Assembly (NCBI RefSeq): GCF_018881925.1
Contig: NZ_JACVPL010000005.1
Location: 1-64,000, forward strand
Length of the DNA: 64,000 nt
Source: Polynucleobacter sp. Latsch14-2
GTDB taxonomy: Bacteria > Pseudomonadota > Gammaproteobacteria > Burkholderiales > Burkholderiaceae
Direction of reading: 5' to 3'
Part shown: positions 37,464 through 46,772 of the stretch, in pieces
Layout: each line of letters starts with the position of its first letter
Numbering within the stretch: position 1 is the first letter of the stretch
Position numbers and translations under genes: made by a program
Notes under the pieces: model-generated
The model's input: the letters and a program-made list of their open reading frames with translations, nothing else
What the model was told of the DNA's origin: nothing
Database searches by the model: none

Positions 37464-38267
37464 TTAAGATGCCGCTTGAAATACGTTGAAATGATTTTGT
37501 GACTCGATTAATGGGATAAGCGTATGCAGTTTTTTTCTATAAACCTCTCCGACCATCACCACAACAGGTTGCTTATCTAAAAAATGATGATGAACATCAC
37601 CAAAGCGCAGTTCATCTAATGTGCAGGCGAAACTGCGTTGCGTTGGCAGGCTGACCGATTCCATCAAGCAAACAGGTGTATCTACGGTGTAGCCCTGAGC
37701 AATCAATGTTGTCGCAACCTCAGATAGCTGATCACGCGCCATATAGTAAATAGCGGTTTTATGATCTTCATGTGCGCAACGGCCAGGAAGAGTAGTCAGC
37801 GTCAGGGTTCTACTTAACTCTCTCGTAGTTGGAGGCTGCTTTAATTCTGCCGAGGCCGCTAAGGCAGTAGTGATGCCTGGAACAATCTCATAGCGCACGT
37901 TTGCTTTCTCAAGAGCGTCAATTTCTTCCTGCGCACGACCAAAGATCATCGGATCCCCGCCTTTTAGGCGCACAACTACTGAGTATTTGCCTGCAGCATC
38001 CACCAATTGCTTGTTAATGAAGTGCTGAGAGCTTGAATGCGATCCGCATCTTTTCCCTACCTGCACCATCCTAGTGCCAGGACACCACTCCAACATAGAA
38101 ATATCAATGAGTGCGTCATAAAAAACAATGTCTGCCTGAGCCAAAATTCTTGAACCCCGAACAGTTATGAGATCAGAGGCTCCAGGCCCAGCACCAATGA
38201 GGTAGACGCCAGGCAACGCCCCATTAAATTTGGGTGCTTTGGCTGTTCTTGGTGCAATTTGTTCCAT
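37464..38267 (-). CDS. cobA: Uroporphyrinogen-III C-methyltransferase
   Basis: A 267-aa SUMT enzyme that makes precorrin-2, the first step to siroheme, from uroporphyrinogen III and SAM. GAGPGASDLITVRGSRILAQADIVFYDALI is the N-terminal signature; VVRLKGGDPMIFGRAQEE and VPGITTALAASA are the SAM-site motifs. It lacks the CysG dehydrogenase/ferrochelatase part, so the later steps are elsewhere. Siroheme is required by NirB encoded divergently, which explains its place here. It is first in the minus-strand unit with the ABC transporter and cynS. Confidence 0.94.
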   Translation of the reverse strand: MEQIAPRTAKAPKFNGALPGVYLIGAGPGASDLITVRGSRILAQADIVFYDALIDISMLEWCPGTRMVQVGKRCGSHSSSQHFINKQLVDAAGKYSVVVRLKGGDPMIFGRAQEEIDALEKANVRYEIVPGITTALAASAELKQPPTTRELSRTLTLTTLPGRCAHEDHKTAIYYMARDQLSEVATTLIAQGYTVDTPVCLMESVSLPTQRSFACTLDELRFGDVHHHFLDKQPVVVMVGEVYRKKLHTLIPLIESQNHFNVFQAAS

Positions 38268-38335
38268 GCATCATTTGTAACAGTCGGCAATAGCCCTAAA
38301 TTCTCTACGTGAACCAAAAATGCTCATGCTTTGAT

Positions 38336-38347
38336 TTGGTGCACCAA
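38336..38347. promoter_or_regulatory. 12-bp palindrome in the divergent cobA / nitrate operon region
   Basis: TTGGTGCACCAA is a perfect palindrome centred in the 151-bp region between the two divergent nitrogen units. A second dyad, TTAGT-tatcg-ACTAA, sits at 38393-38407 just before the plus-strand ribosome site. Either could bind a regulator of both units. No clear sigma-54 -24/-12 pair was found. Confidence 0.4.
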
Positions 38348-38418
38348 TACTGAGCCACCACTCTAATGTCGGGACTTACTACTTCTTTATCGTTAGTTAT
38401 CGACTAAAGGAGCTCAGC

Positions 38419-39714
38419 ATGAAAGAGAAAACAAGCATTAGCGGTTTATTACCAGAAGCTACTACCCCCACTGTTGCTGATGCGAATCCTACGCGTCGCA
38501 AACTTATCCAAAGTATTGGCTCTGCAAGCATTCTGTCCTTAATAGACCCAATGGTTAAAGCGGGTGCATGGGCAGCAGGCTCCGATGCCCCTGAGAAAAC
38601 GGATGTAAAGGTCAGTTTCATTGCCCTTACAGACTGCTCTTCTGTTGTCATGGCCAACCATCTTGGTCTAGATAAGAAATACGGTGTCAAGATCATCCCC
38701 ACCAAAGAAGCATCATGGGCTGCAATCCGTGACAAGCTAGTGAATGGTGAAAATGATATGTCGCACATTCTGTATGGCTTGATGTACGGACTGCAAATGG
38801 GTATCGGTGGACAACAAAAAGATATGTCACTCCTGATGTCCTTAAACAATAACGGCCAAGCAATTACTTTATCTAAAGCGCTTTACCAAAAGGGCGTTAC
38901 TGATGGGGCAAGCCTTAAAGCTGTCATGGATAAAGAAAAGCGTGACTACACTTTTGCGCAAACTTTCCCAACTGGTACACACGCTATGTGGCTCTACTAC
39001 TGGTTAGCGAACTATGGCATTAATCCATTTAAAGACGCGAAAATTATCACTGTTCCGCCCCCACAAATGGTGGCGAATATGCGTAGCGGAAATATGGATG
39101 GCTATTGTGTAGGTGAGCCCTGGAATGCCCGTGCAATCATCGACGGCATTGGCTTTACAGCCATTACTACACAAGCTATTTGGCAAGATCATCCAGAGAA
39201 GGCGCTGGGTACAACTTCTGACTTTGCAAAGAAGTATCCCAATACTTGTCGCGCAGTGACAGCTGCAATCTTGGAGGCGGGAAAATATATTGATGCATCA
39301 ACCTCTAACAAACATGCAACTGCAGAAGTCGTGTCTGCACCTTCGTTTGTCAATACCGATGTCAGCGTGATTCAAGACCGCATGATGGGTCGCTACAACA
39401 ACGGTATCGGCAAGACATGGGATGACCCGCATGCGATGAAGTTTTATAACGACGGTTTAGCGACTTTCCCATACCTGTCTGATGGCATGTGGTTTATGAC
39501 CCAACATAAGCGCTGGGGATTGCTCAAAGAACACCCAGATTACTTGGCAGTTGCGAAGAAGGTTAACAATATCGCTATCTACAAAGATGCGGCTACGGCC
39601 TCCAAAACCCCATTACCAAAAAGTGATATGCGCTCCAGCAAATTATTTGATGGTGTTGTGTGGAATGGCTCCAACCCTGCTGCTTATGCAGATAGCTTCA
39701 AGATCAAAGCATGA
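38419..39714 (+). CDS. Second NrtA/CmpA-family substrate-binding protein (NasF-like)
   Basis: A 431-aa protein. An N-terminal PTRRKLIQSIGSASILSL segment looks like a twin-arginine signal. The mature part shows the family pattern KVSFIALTDCSSVVMANHLGL, PPPQMVANMRSGNMDGYCVGEPWNARAI and IWQDHPEKALGTTSDF. It is clearly related to, but diverged from, the binding protein on the opposite strand. It has no permease or ATPase of its own and overlaps nirB by 4 bp. It may share the neighbouring permease, or act as a nitrate sensor. Confidence 0.88.
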   Translation: MKEKTSISGLLPEATTPTVADANPTRRKLIQSIGSASILSLIDPMVKAGAWAAGSDAPEKTDVKVSFIALTDCSSVVMANHLGLDKKYGVKIIPTKEASWAAIRDKLVNGENDMSHILYGLMYGLQMGIGGQQKDMSLLMSLNNNGQAITLSKALYQKGVTDGASLKAVMDKEKRDYTFAQTFPTGTHAMWLYYWLANYGINPFKDAKIITVPPPQMVANMRSGNMDGYCVGEPWNARAIIDGIGFTAITTQAIWQDHPEKALGTTSDFAKKYPNTCRAVTAAILEAGKYIDASTSNKHATAEVVSAPSFVNTDVSVIQDRMMGRYNNGIGKTWDDPHAMKFYNDGLATFPYLSDGMWFMTQHKRWGLLKEHPDYLAVAKKVNNIAIYKDAATASKTPLPKSDMRSSKLFDGVVWNGSNPAAYADSFKIKA

Positions 39715-42161
39715 ATAAACAAAAACTCGTCATGATTGGCAATGGGATGGCCGGCGTTCGGACCATCGAGGAACTATTAAAGCTCGACCCAGAGCTTTAT
39801 GACATCACCATCTTTGGTGCTGAGCCCCATCCCAACTACAACCGTATTTTGCTGTCCCCGGTATTAGCAGGCGAACAGACTCTTGAGCAAATTGTTCTAA
39901 ATGACCTTGATTGGTACAAGAGCAATGGTATCCATCTTCATCTTGGAAAAACCATAACTAAGATTGATCGCAAAGAGCGCACTGTTATTGCTGATGATGG
40001 CACTGTTGAAAGCTACGATCGCTTATTGCTGGCTACCGGCTCTTTGCCATTCATCTTGCCCGTTCCAGGAAATGATTTACCTGGCGTGATTGCGTATCGT
40101 GATATTAAAGATACCAATGAGATGATTGATGTGGCGACGCGTTACAAAAATGCGGTTGTCATTGGCGGCGGTCTGCTTGGTCTAGAAGCTGCAAATGGTC
40201 TAGCTCTCAGGGGTATGAGTGTGACCGTGGTCCATCTTGCCGAATGGTTGATGGAAAGACAGCTAGATAAAACAGCGGCTGATTTACTACAAAAATCCTT
40301 GGAAGAAAAAGGTCTTAAGTTTTTACTGAAAACTTCTACTGAGGCAATTACCCCTAATACTGCTGGCGATCGTGTCGGCCATATCCGCTTTAAAGGTGGA
40401 TTAGAAATACCAGCTGACTTAGTTGTTATGGCGGCAGGTATTAAGCCCAATACAGCGTTAGCCGAATCTGCAGGTTTACATTGCCAAAGAGGTATCGTTG
40501 TTAATGACACTCTACAAACGTTTGATCCAAGAGTCTATGCAGTAGGTGAGTGCGCAAGCCATCGAGGAACTGCCTATGGTTTAGTTGCGCCTTTATTTGA
40601 GCAGGCTAAGGTTTGTGCAAATCACCTTGCCGAACACGGCATCGGTCGCTATGAGGGCTCCGTAACATCAACAAAACTGAAAGTAACAGGTGTTGATCTC
40701 TTCTCCGCTGGAAACTTTATGGGAGGCGAAGGTACTGAAGAAATTACTCTAGCCGATCCTATTGGTGGCGTGTATAAAAAATTAGTTCTTAAAGATGATC
40801 GTTTAATTGGTGCCTGCATGTTTGGCGATACAGCAGATAGCACTTGGTATTTCAAGCTCATGCGTGACGAACAAAGCATTGCAGAAATTCGTGACACATT
40901 GATGTTTGGTGAATCCAATATTGGCGATGTTGGCCATCAAGGCCACAATAAAGCTGCCGGAATGACTGATGCAGATGAAATCTGCGGATGCAATGGGGTT
41001 ACCAAAGGCACCATTGTCAAGGCTATTCGGGAACAGGGTCTATTCACACTAGATGAAGTGAAGAAATGCACTAAAGCCAGCAGCTCCTGTGGCTCATGTA
41101 CAGGCCTAGTTGAGCAAGTGCTGATGAATGTTCTTGGCACAGATTATTCAGCAACCCCCAGAAAGAAATCGATTTGCGGATGCTCCGATCTTTCTCATGA
41201 TGAAATTCGTCAAGCCATACGCTCCGGTCACTTAATTTCTCAAGAGCAAGTTCGCACCGAGCTGAATTGGAGAACACCTAACGGTTGCGCGACTTGTCGC
41301 CCTGCCTTAAATTATTATTTGATCTCCACATGGCCACATGAAGCAAAAGATGATCCACAATCCCGCTTCATTAATGAACGTGCTCATGCCAATATCCAGA
41401 AAGATGGCACCTACTCAGTTATTCCGCGGATGTTTGGTGGTCTAACTACTCCTTCTGAACTACGAAGAATTGCTGACGTTGCTGAGAAATACCAAGTGCC
41501 CACAGTGAAGGTCACTGGCGGCCAACGAATTGACTTACTTGGCATCAAGAAGGATGATCTCCCAGCGGTTTGGAAAGAGTTGGATATGCCGTCAGGTCAT
41601 GCCTATGGCAAATCAATTCGCACAGTGAAAACTTGTGTTGGTGATGAGCACTGTCGTTTTGGCACCCAGTCCTCCATGAAAATGGGCGTAGATCTAGAGA
41701 GAATGCTCTTCGGTATGTACGCACCTCACAAAGTGAAGCTTGCAGTGTCTGGCTGCCCACGAAACTGCGCAGAAGCTGGCATCAAAGATGTTGGCATTAT
41801 TGGTGTTGAATCTGGTTGGGAACTTTATATTGGTGGTAACGGCGGCATTAAAACAGAAGTGGCGGAATTTCTCTGTAAAGTTAAAACTGATGAGGAAGTT
41901 CGTGAATACTCTGGGGCCTTCTTACAACTGTACCGCGAAGAAGCCTGGTATCTGGATCGAACTGTCCATTACTTGGCAAGAGTTGGCATGGAATACATTA
42001 AGCAGAAGGTGGTCGACGATGCTGAAAGTCGTAAAGCTCTCTACGAAAGACTGCTGTTTGATCTAAAAGATGCTCCAGATCCTTGGAAAGACTTTGAACG
42101 TGCTGGTGTAGATGTTCGTCAATTTAAAACCATTCCTATTGTCGAGGTTGGAAATGTCTAA
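39711..42161 (+). CDS. nirB: NADH-dependent nitrite reductase, large subunit
   Basis: An 816-aa assimilatory enzyme that reduces nitrite to ammonium with six electrons. The FAD/NAD domain is at 1-300 (MIGNGMAGVRTIEELL, VVIGGGLLGLEAANGLALRG). Two BFD-type [2Fe-2S] modules follow (CGCNGVTKG..CGSC and CGCSDLSHD..CATC). The siroheme/[4Fe-4S] domain holds TCVGDEHCRFGTQSS and SGCPRNCAEAG cysteines. The order is as in NirB/NasD. It overlaps both the binding-protein gene and nirD, showing tight operon structure. Confidence 0.96.
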   Translation: MNKQKLVMIGNGMAGVRTIEELLKLDPELYDITIFGAEPHPNYNRILLSPVLAGEQTLEQIVLNDLDWYKSNGIHLHLGKTITKIDRKERTVIADDGTVESYDRLLLATGSLPFILPVPGNDLPGVIAYRDIKDTNEMIDVATRYKNAVVIGGGLLGLEAANGLALRGMSVTVVHLAEWLMERQLDKTAADLLQKSLEEKGLKFLLKTSTEAITPNTAGDRVGHIRFKGGLEIPADLVVMAAGIKPNTALAESAGLHCQRGIVVNDTLQTFDPRVYAVGECASHRGTAYGLVAPLFEQAKVCANHLAEHGIGRYEGSVTSTKLKVTGVDLFSAGNFMGGEGTEEITLADPIGGVYKKLVLKDDRLIGACMFGDTADSTWYFKLMRDEQSIAEIRDTLMFGESNIGDVGHQGHNKAAGMTDADEICGCNGVTKGTIVKAIREQGLFTLDEVKKCTKASSSCGSCTGLVEQVLMNVLGTDYSATPRKKSICGCSDLSHDEIRQAIRSGHLISQEQVRTELNWRTPNGCATCRPALNYYLISTWPHEAKDDPQSRFINERAHANIQKDGTYSVIPRMFGGLTTPSELRRIADVAEKYQVPTVKVTGGQRIDLLGIKKDDLPAVWKELDMPSGHAYGKSIRTVKTCVGDEHCRFGTQSSMKMGVDLERMLFGMYAPHKVKLAVSGCPRNCAEAGIKDVGIIGVESGWELYIGGNGGIKTEVAEFLCKVKTDEEVREYSGAFLQLYREEAWYLDRTVHYLARVGMEYIKQKVVDDAESRKALYERLLFDLKDAPDPWKDFERAGVDVRQFKTIPIVEVGNV

Positions 42162-42504
42162 TACCGCCCAACTTGATCAGTGGCAAAAAATCACAACCGT
42201 TGAAGAAATCCCTGTGTTGGGGTCTCGAGTTATTGAGGCCCCCGCCGGTCAAATTGCAATTTTCAGAAATTCAGAAGACGAAATATTTGCCGTATTGGAT
42301 AAGTGCCCGCATAAAGGTGGCCCCCTGTCTCAGGGCATTGTCCATGGAAAATCCGTAACCTGTCCACTGCATTCCTGGAATATAGATCTCTCCACTGGCT
42401 GTGCAGTTGCCCCAGATGAAGGCTGTGCTAAATCCTTTGCAGTCAAAGTAGAGTCTGGTGTGGTTTGGCTAAGCCGCGAGGAATTGCAAGCTACTCATGG
42501 CTGA
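42154..42504 (+). CDS. nirD: Nitrite reductase small subunit (Rieske-like)
   Basis: A 116-aa partner of NirB with a Rieske fold. CPHKGGPLSQGIVHG and CPLHSWNIDLSTG give the two Cys-X-His pairs of the [2Fe-2S] cluster, so this NirD keeps its cluster ligands, unlike the enteric NirD type. ATG at 42154 overlaps the nirB end by 8 bp and starts MSNTAQLDQW. It overlaps nasA by 8 bp. A longer upstream start at 42112 lies inside nirB and is less likely. Confidence 0.93.
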   Translation: MSNTAQLDQWQKITTVEEIPVLGSRVIEAPAGQIAIFRNSEDEIFAVLDKCPHKGGPLSQGIVHGKSVTCPLHSWNIDLSTGCAVAPDEGCAKSFAVKVESGVVWLSREELQATHG

Positions 42505-45337
42505 AGTTAAGAGCACCTGTTGCTATTGCGGTGTTGGCTGTGGCGTCATTATTGAAACCGCAGAAAGTAACGGAAAGATCGAGGTAACCGGGGTTCGCGG
42601 CGACCCCGATCATCCTGCAAACTTTGGCAGACTCTGCAGTAAAGGCTCCACCCTTCATCTCACTGCAAACCCAAGCCTTCAGATGCAGGCTCGGCTGGGT
42701 TCACCAGCAATCCGCAAGGCAAGAGGCGAAGATCCGGTAGATATTTCTTGGCCCGAGGCAATTCAAACTGTTGCCCAAAAATTTGCCGACATCATTCAAG
42801 AGCATGGTTCAGAATCTGTTGGCATTTATGTGTCTGGTCAATTACTGACCGAAGACTATTACATCTTTAATAAGTTAATGAAGGGCCTAATTGGCTCTAA
42901 CAATATTGATACCAACTCACGCCTATGTATGTCTAGTGCGGTAGCTGGCTACAAGCAAACTTTGGGAATGGATGCCCCACCCTGTTGCTATGAAGATATT
43001 GATTCTGCATCCACTATTTTTATTACGGGATCAAATACCGCTTTTGCTCATCCGATTTTATATAGACGTCTTGAGGATGCCCGTAAAAATAATCCGGATC
43101 TCAAAGTTATTGTTGTTGATCCCAGAAAAACCGATACCGCTAAAGAGGCTGATCTCTACCTACAGATACAACCTGGTACTGATGTTGCCCTCTATCACGG
43201 GATGCTTTACATCATGCTCTGGGAGAAATGGATTAATGAGTCTTATATCAACTCATATACGGCAGATTTTGATGCGCTGCGTGATTTGGTTAGAGATTTC
43301 ACGCCTAAGGCAGTAAGTCAGATCTGTGGCATTAACGAAAAAGACTTGTTCCAAGCAGCGCAATGGTTTGCAACTTCTCCCGCAACTCTATCGATGTACT
43401 GCCAGGGATTAAATCAATCAGCATCAGGTACAGCCAAGAATGCTGCTTTAGTAAATCTACACTTGGCCACCGGTCAAATAGGGAAAGCTGGTGCTGGTCC
43501 ATTCTCTTTGACTGGACAACCCAATGCCATGGGTGGCCGGGAAGTTGGAGGTTTAGCCAATCTACTATCCGCACACCGTGATCTTGCTAACCCAGAACAT
43601 CGTGCAGAAGTTGCAAACCTGTGGGGGGTGGATTCAGTTCCCGAAAAGCCAGGTCTTAGTGCCATTCCCATGTTTGAGGCATTGCGTACTGAAAAACTAA
43701 AAGCCATATGGATTGTCTGTACAAACCCTGCACAATCAATGCCTGATCTCAATGCAGTTCACGAGGGATTAAGCAAGGCAGAATTTGTTGTGGTGCAGGA
43801 AGCTTATACGCACACGGCCACTACCTTATATGCAGACGTATTATTGCCCGCCACTACCTGGGCAGAAAAAGTGGGAACAGTTACTAATTCAGAGCGAAGA
43901 ATTTCCAAAGTAAATCCCGCAATTGATCCCTATGCGTCTGCTAAACATGATTGGCAGATCGCTCTTGAAATTGGATTAGCTCTTGAAGCGCTATTACCAG
44001 GCAATAGAAAAGAAGGAACATCCACTCTATTTCCTTACGCCGGACCTGAGGATATTTGGAATGAGCATCGCGAGAGTACAGCCGGTCGCGATCTCGATAT
44101 TACTGGTTTAAGCTACAAAATCCTTGAGGAACGCGGACCACAGCAATGGCCTATGCCTAAAGGAGATTTCTTTGGCAAAAAACGTCTTTATGAAAATGGC
44201 GTTTTTCCTACCAAAGATAAAAAAGCGCACTTTATTGCTGCACCCTATAAAGCAACCGCAGAATCTGTAGATGCTCGCTACCCATTTGCCTTAAATACTG
44301 GGCGCCTCAGAGATCAATGGCATGGGATGAGTAGAACGGGAACCATTGGAACACTTTATGGACATGCACCAGAGCCTTGTGTGGAGATGTCACCCAAAGA
44401 TGCTGGCAGGATGAATTTAGAAAATGGTGATTTAGTTCATGTCACCAGTCGCAGAGGTAGTGAGATCTTCCCAATCAAAGTCTCAGACGATATCGCCTCC
44501 TCCCAAGCCTTTATTGCCATGCACTGGGGTTCTGAATTTATTTCAGGCGCTGCTGGTAAAACACCGGGCCGCGGAGTCAACGGCCTTACTTGCAACATGA
44601 TCGACCCCGTATCCGGTCAGCCCGAACTGAAACATTCAGCCGTCAAGATTTTGCCCGCTAATCTTCCCTGGCATTTAGTAGCTTTCGGCTTATTTCCTAA
44701 AGAAGAAGTATTTTCTGTTCAAAACAGTTTGCGCAGCATCCTGCCTCATTTCGATTCTGCCCAATGTGTTCTATTTGGTAGAGAGCAGGATGGTGGCCTC
44801 ATTGGAGTTTCATTCAAGGCCGCTCACCACGATGACCCGCTAGAAGAATCAGAATCTCTTGCCGCGCAAGCTTTAAAGCAAGTGATGCAGAAATTCAAGC
44901 TAGATGAAGCATCTGGAGAACCTGTAATGCGCTATATTGATAAGCGCAGGGGCGTAGTTCGACTTGTTCGCGCTCAAGAGAAGGTTCTATCTGCCATGCT
45001 TACCGGCCCTATTGGCAGCCTAGCAAGTACTGCCTGGTTAAGAGAGTACCTAGAAAGCGGTTTAGATGCAAAAGCGCTTGGTCGGTCTTTGTTGATGCCT
45101 GTCAGCAAACCCCCTGTAGAAATTAAACTCAAAGGTAAGGCCATTTGTAATTGCTTTAATGTATCTGTAGACACAATGAAGCAATGCTTAAGCAAGATGC
45201 CTGCAGGAACCTCCCCCGATGATGCTATGAGCTCACTTCAATCAGAAACGCAATGTGGAACTAATTGTGGATCCTGCAAGCCCGAAGTCAAGCAAATTAT
45301 TGTCAGCTTTCTCAAGAAAGTGGAAGTAGCGGCATAA
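42497..45337 (+). CDS. nasA: Assimilatory nitrate reductase, catalytic subunit
   Basis: A 946-aa molybdenum enzyme reducing nitrate to nitrite in the cytoplasm. The N-terminal [4Fe-4S] ligands are in TCCYCGVGCGV (C8, C11, C15) and GRLCSKG (about C47). The bis-MGD domain has YVSGQLLTEDYYIFNKL, TNSRLCMSSA and TGQPNAMGGREVGGL. The C-terminal molybdopterin domain is near 580-720. The final about 60 residues form a BFD-like [2Fe-2S] module (ICNCFNVS...CGTNCGSCKPE). This is the NasA/NasC layout of proteobacteria. It lacks any export signal. Confidence 0.96.
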   Translation: MAEVKSTCCYCGVGCGVIIETAESNGKIEVTGVRGDPDHPANFGRLCSKGSTLHLTANPSLQMQARLGSPAIRKARGEDPVDISWPEAIQTVAQKFADIIQEHGSESVGIYVSGQLLTEDYYIFNKLMKGLIGSNNIDTNSRLCMSSAVAGYKQTLGMDAPPCCYEDIDSASTIFITGSNTAFAHPILYRRLEDARKNNPDLKVIVVDPRKTDTAKEADLYLQIQPGTDVALYHGMLYIMLWEKWINESYINSYTADFDALRDLVRDFTPKAVSQICGINEKDLFQAAQWFATSPATLSMYCQGLNQSASGTAKNAALVNLHLATGQIGKAGAGPFSLTGQPNAMGGREVGGLANLLSAHRDLANPEHRAEVANLWGVDSVPEKPGLSAIPMFEALRTEKLKAIWIVCTNPAQSMPDLNAVHEGLSKAEFVVVQEAYTHTATTLYADVLLPATTWAEKVGTVTNSERRISKVNPAIDPYASAKHDWQIALEIGLALEALLPGNRKEGTSTLFPYAGPEDIWNEHRESTAGRDLDITGLSYKILEERGPQQWPMPKGDFFGKKRLYENGVFPTKDKKAHFIAAPYKATAESVDARYPFALNTGRLRDQWHGMSRTGTIGTLYGHAPEPCVEMSPKDAGRMNLENGDLVHVTSRRGSEIFPIKVSDDIASSQAFIAMHWGSEFISGAAGKTPGRGVNGLTCNMIDPVSGQPELKHSAVKILPANLPWHLVAFGLFPKEEVFSVQNSLRSILPHFDSAQCVLFGREQDGGLIGVSFKAAHHDDPLEESESLAAQALKQVMQKFKLDEASGEPVMRYIDKRRGVVRLVRAQEKVLSAMLTGPIGSLASTAWLREYLESGLDAKALGRSLLMPVSKPPVEIKLKGKAICNCFNVSVDTMKQCLSKMPAGTSPDDAMSSLQSETQCGTNCGSCKPEVKQIIVSFLKKVEVAA

Positions 45338-45344
45338 TCCTGCA

Positions 45345-46253
45345 ATGAGCATCACATCATTCTTAAAAGTTATTGGCCGAGGCAGCAAAGGTGCCGGCGA
45401 TCTTGATCGCAATCAGGCTAAAGAAGTATTCACTCAAATTCTAGATGGCAATGTCAGCGATCTTGAGCTCGGTGCATTTTGTATTGCTATGCGCATCAAG
45501 GGTGAGTCCGTATCTGAGCTCATGGGCTTTATGGATGCTCTGCAACCACATCTAAATTTACTAAATCTTGGCACACGTCCAACCATAGTCTTACCAAGCT
45601 ATAACGGGGCTAGAAAACAAGCAAATCTCACACCACTTCTTTCCGGCATGCTTGTTAGTTATGGTTTTACAGTGCTTGTTCAGGGGGTCGAAAAAGATCA
45701 AACCAGGATAACGAGCCATGAAATCTTTAAGTCCCTTGGCTGGCCAATTCTCAAAACGAAAGATGAATTTAGTGCACTCCTGGCATTGAATCAACCGATC
45801 TTTTGCTCTCTTAATGTTATTTCCCCAGCGCTTCAAAAGTTATTAGATATCAGGGAGCGAATAGGTCTGCGGAATACTAGTCATGTGCTGGCAAAACTCA
45901 TTAACCCAACCCTTCAGAAGCCTTGGCAAGTTTCCAACTACACCCATCCAGAATATCCAGAAAAACTACGAGAATTTTTTCAACTTCGCTCAGCCAATGC
46001 AATTTTGATTAGAGGGAGCGAGGGTGAACCAACTGCCTCCCTGCAACGATTACCTGAAATGCATTTTTTGCATGCAAATGCGAATGAAATTACAACCCCC
46101 GAAGAGCGCTTTGAAGATCTCAGTCCGTTTTTAGACATTGATGCCATTTCAACCGCATCCGTTACCGAGCAAATTCTATCTGGGCAAGTCAAATGTCCGA
46201 GCTCAATTCTCAGACAAGCCATTCAAATATCTACGATGGCTGGATTACACTAA
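45345..46253 (+). CDS. ybiB: YbiB-like protein of the anthranilate phosphoribosyltransferase fold
   Basis: A 302-aa protein of the TrpD2/YbiB group. The N-terminal helical domain (RNQAKEVFTQILDGNVSDLELGAFCIAMRIKGESVSELMGFMDAL) matches the family. The GTG/GGDG phosphoribosyl motifs of real TrpD are absent (LPSYNGARKQANLTP instead), so it is not a tryptophan enzyme. YbiB-type proteins bind nucleic acids without sequence specificity. Members are often found after nitrate reductase genes. It starts 7 bp after nasA in the same unit; its role there is unknown. Confidence 0.82.
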   Translation: MSITSFLKVIGRGSKGAGDLDRNQAKEVFTQILDGNVSDLELGAFCIAMRIKGESVSELMGFMDALQPHLNLLNLGTRPTIVLPSYNGARKQANLTPLLSGMLVSYGFTVLVQGVEKDQTRITSHEIFKSLGWPILKTKDEFSALLALNQPIFCSLNVISPALQKLLDIRERIGLRNTSHVLAKLINPTLQKPWQVSNYTHPEYPEKLREFFQLRSANAILIRGSEGEPTASLQRLPEMHFLHANANEITTPEERFEDLSPFLDIDAISTASVTEQILSGQVKCPSSILRQAIQISTMAGLH

Positions 46254-46256
46254 GCG

Positions 46257-46766
46257 ATGCTCAGAACAGTTAAACGTTTGGCATGGGTTTCATTGGGAGC
46301 AATCGTTGCGCTTGGCTTGGCCCTGCTTGCCACTAAACCACCAACAACGCCATTACTACTTGCTTCGCTAGGCGGTTCAACAATATTTCTGTTTGGCTTG
46401 ACTGGTGCTCCTGCAGCACAGCCAAGAGCTTTATTTGGCGGGCACCTCATTAGCGCACTCATTGGTATTGTCTGCTACCAGCTCTTTGATGATGCTTTAT
46501 GGGTTTACTTGCTTGCGGAGGTAATTACTTTGGTAGTCTTATTGCTTACGCAAACCGTTCATCCGCCGGCTGGTGCTAATCCACTCATCATGATCCAGGC
46601 GCATGCTAGCTTTGGCCATCTTACAGCAGTTGTTTTGGTAAGCGTGACGATTCTTGCGGTTGTAGCAGCCATCTGGAGTCGCCTCACTCCCGGTAAAGCC
46701 CTGCATTACCCAGTGAAGTGGAATGAACCCTCACCGCAATCCAAGGATTGGAGTGTTTGGGGGTAG
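46257..46766 (+). CDS. HPP-family membrane protein, possible nitrite transporter
   Basis: A 169-aa protein with about four or five helices. The HPP motif is in QTVHPPAGANPLI, and ASLGGSTIFLFGLTGAPAAQPRALFGGHL is the family's N-terminal signature. HPP proteins of cyanobacteria and plastids move nitrite. It ends the nitrate/nitrite reductase unit (3 bp after the ybiB-like gene), so nitrite or nitrate exchange is a fair inference. It converges on the next HPP gene, 6 bp away. Confidence 0.85.
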   Translation: MLRTVKRLAWVSLGAIVALGLALLATKPPTTPLLLASLGGSTIFLFGLTGAPAAQPRALFGGHLISALIGIVCYQLFDDALWVYLLAEVITLVVLLLTQTVHPPAGANPLIMIQAHASFGHLTAVVLVSVTILAVVAAIWSRLTPGKALHYPVKWNEPSPQSKDWSVWG

Positions 46767-46772
46767 CAAAGC

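Noticed and set aside
38397..38849. 150-aa minus-strand frame opposite the second binding protein
   Set aside because: Lies fully opposite a gene with conserved motifs and covers its leader; no independent support.
40142..40510. 122-aa minus-strand frame inside nirB
   Set aside because: Antisense to the NAD-binding region of nirB; Ser/Pro-rich shadow.
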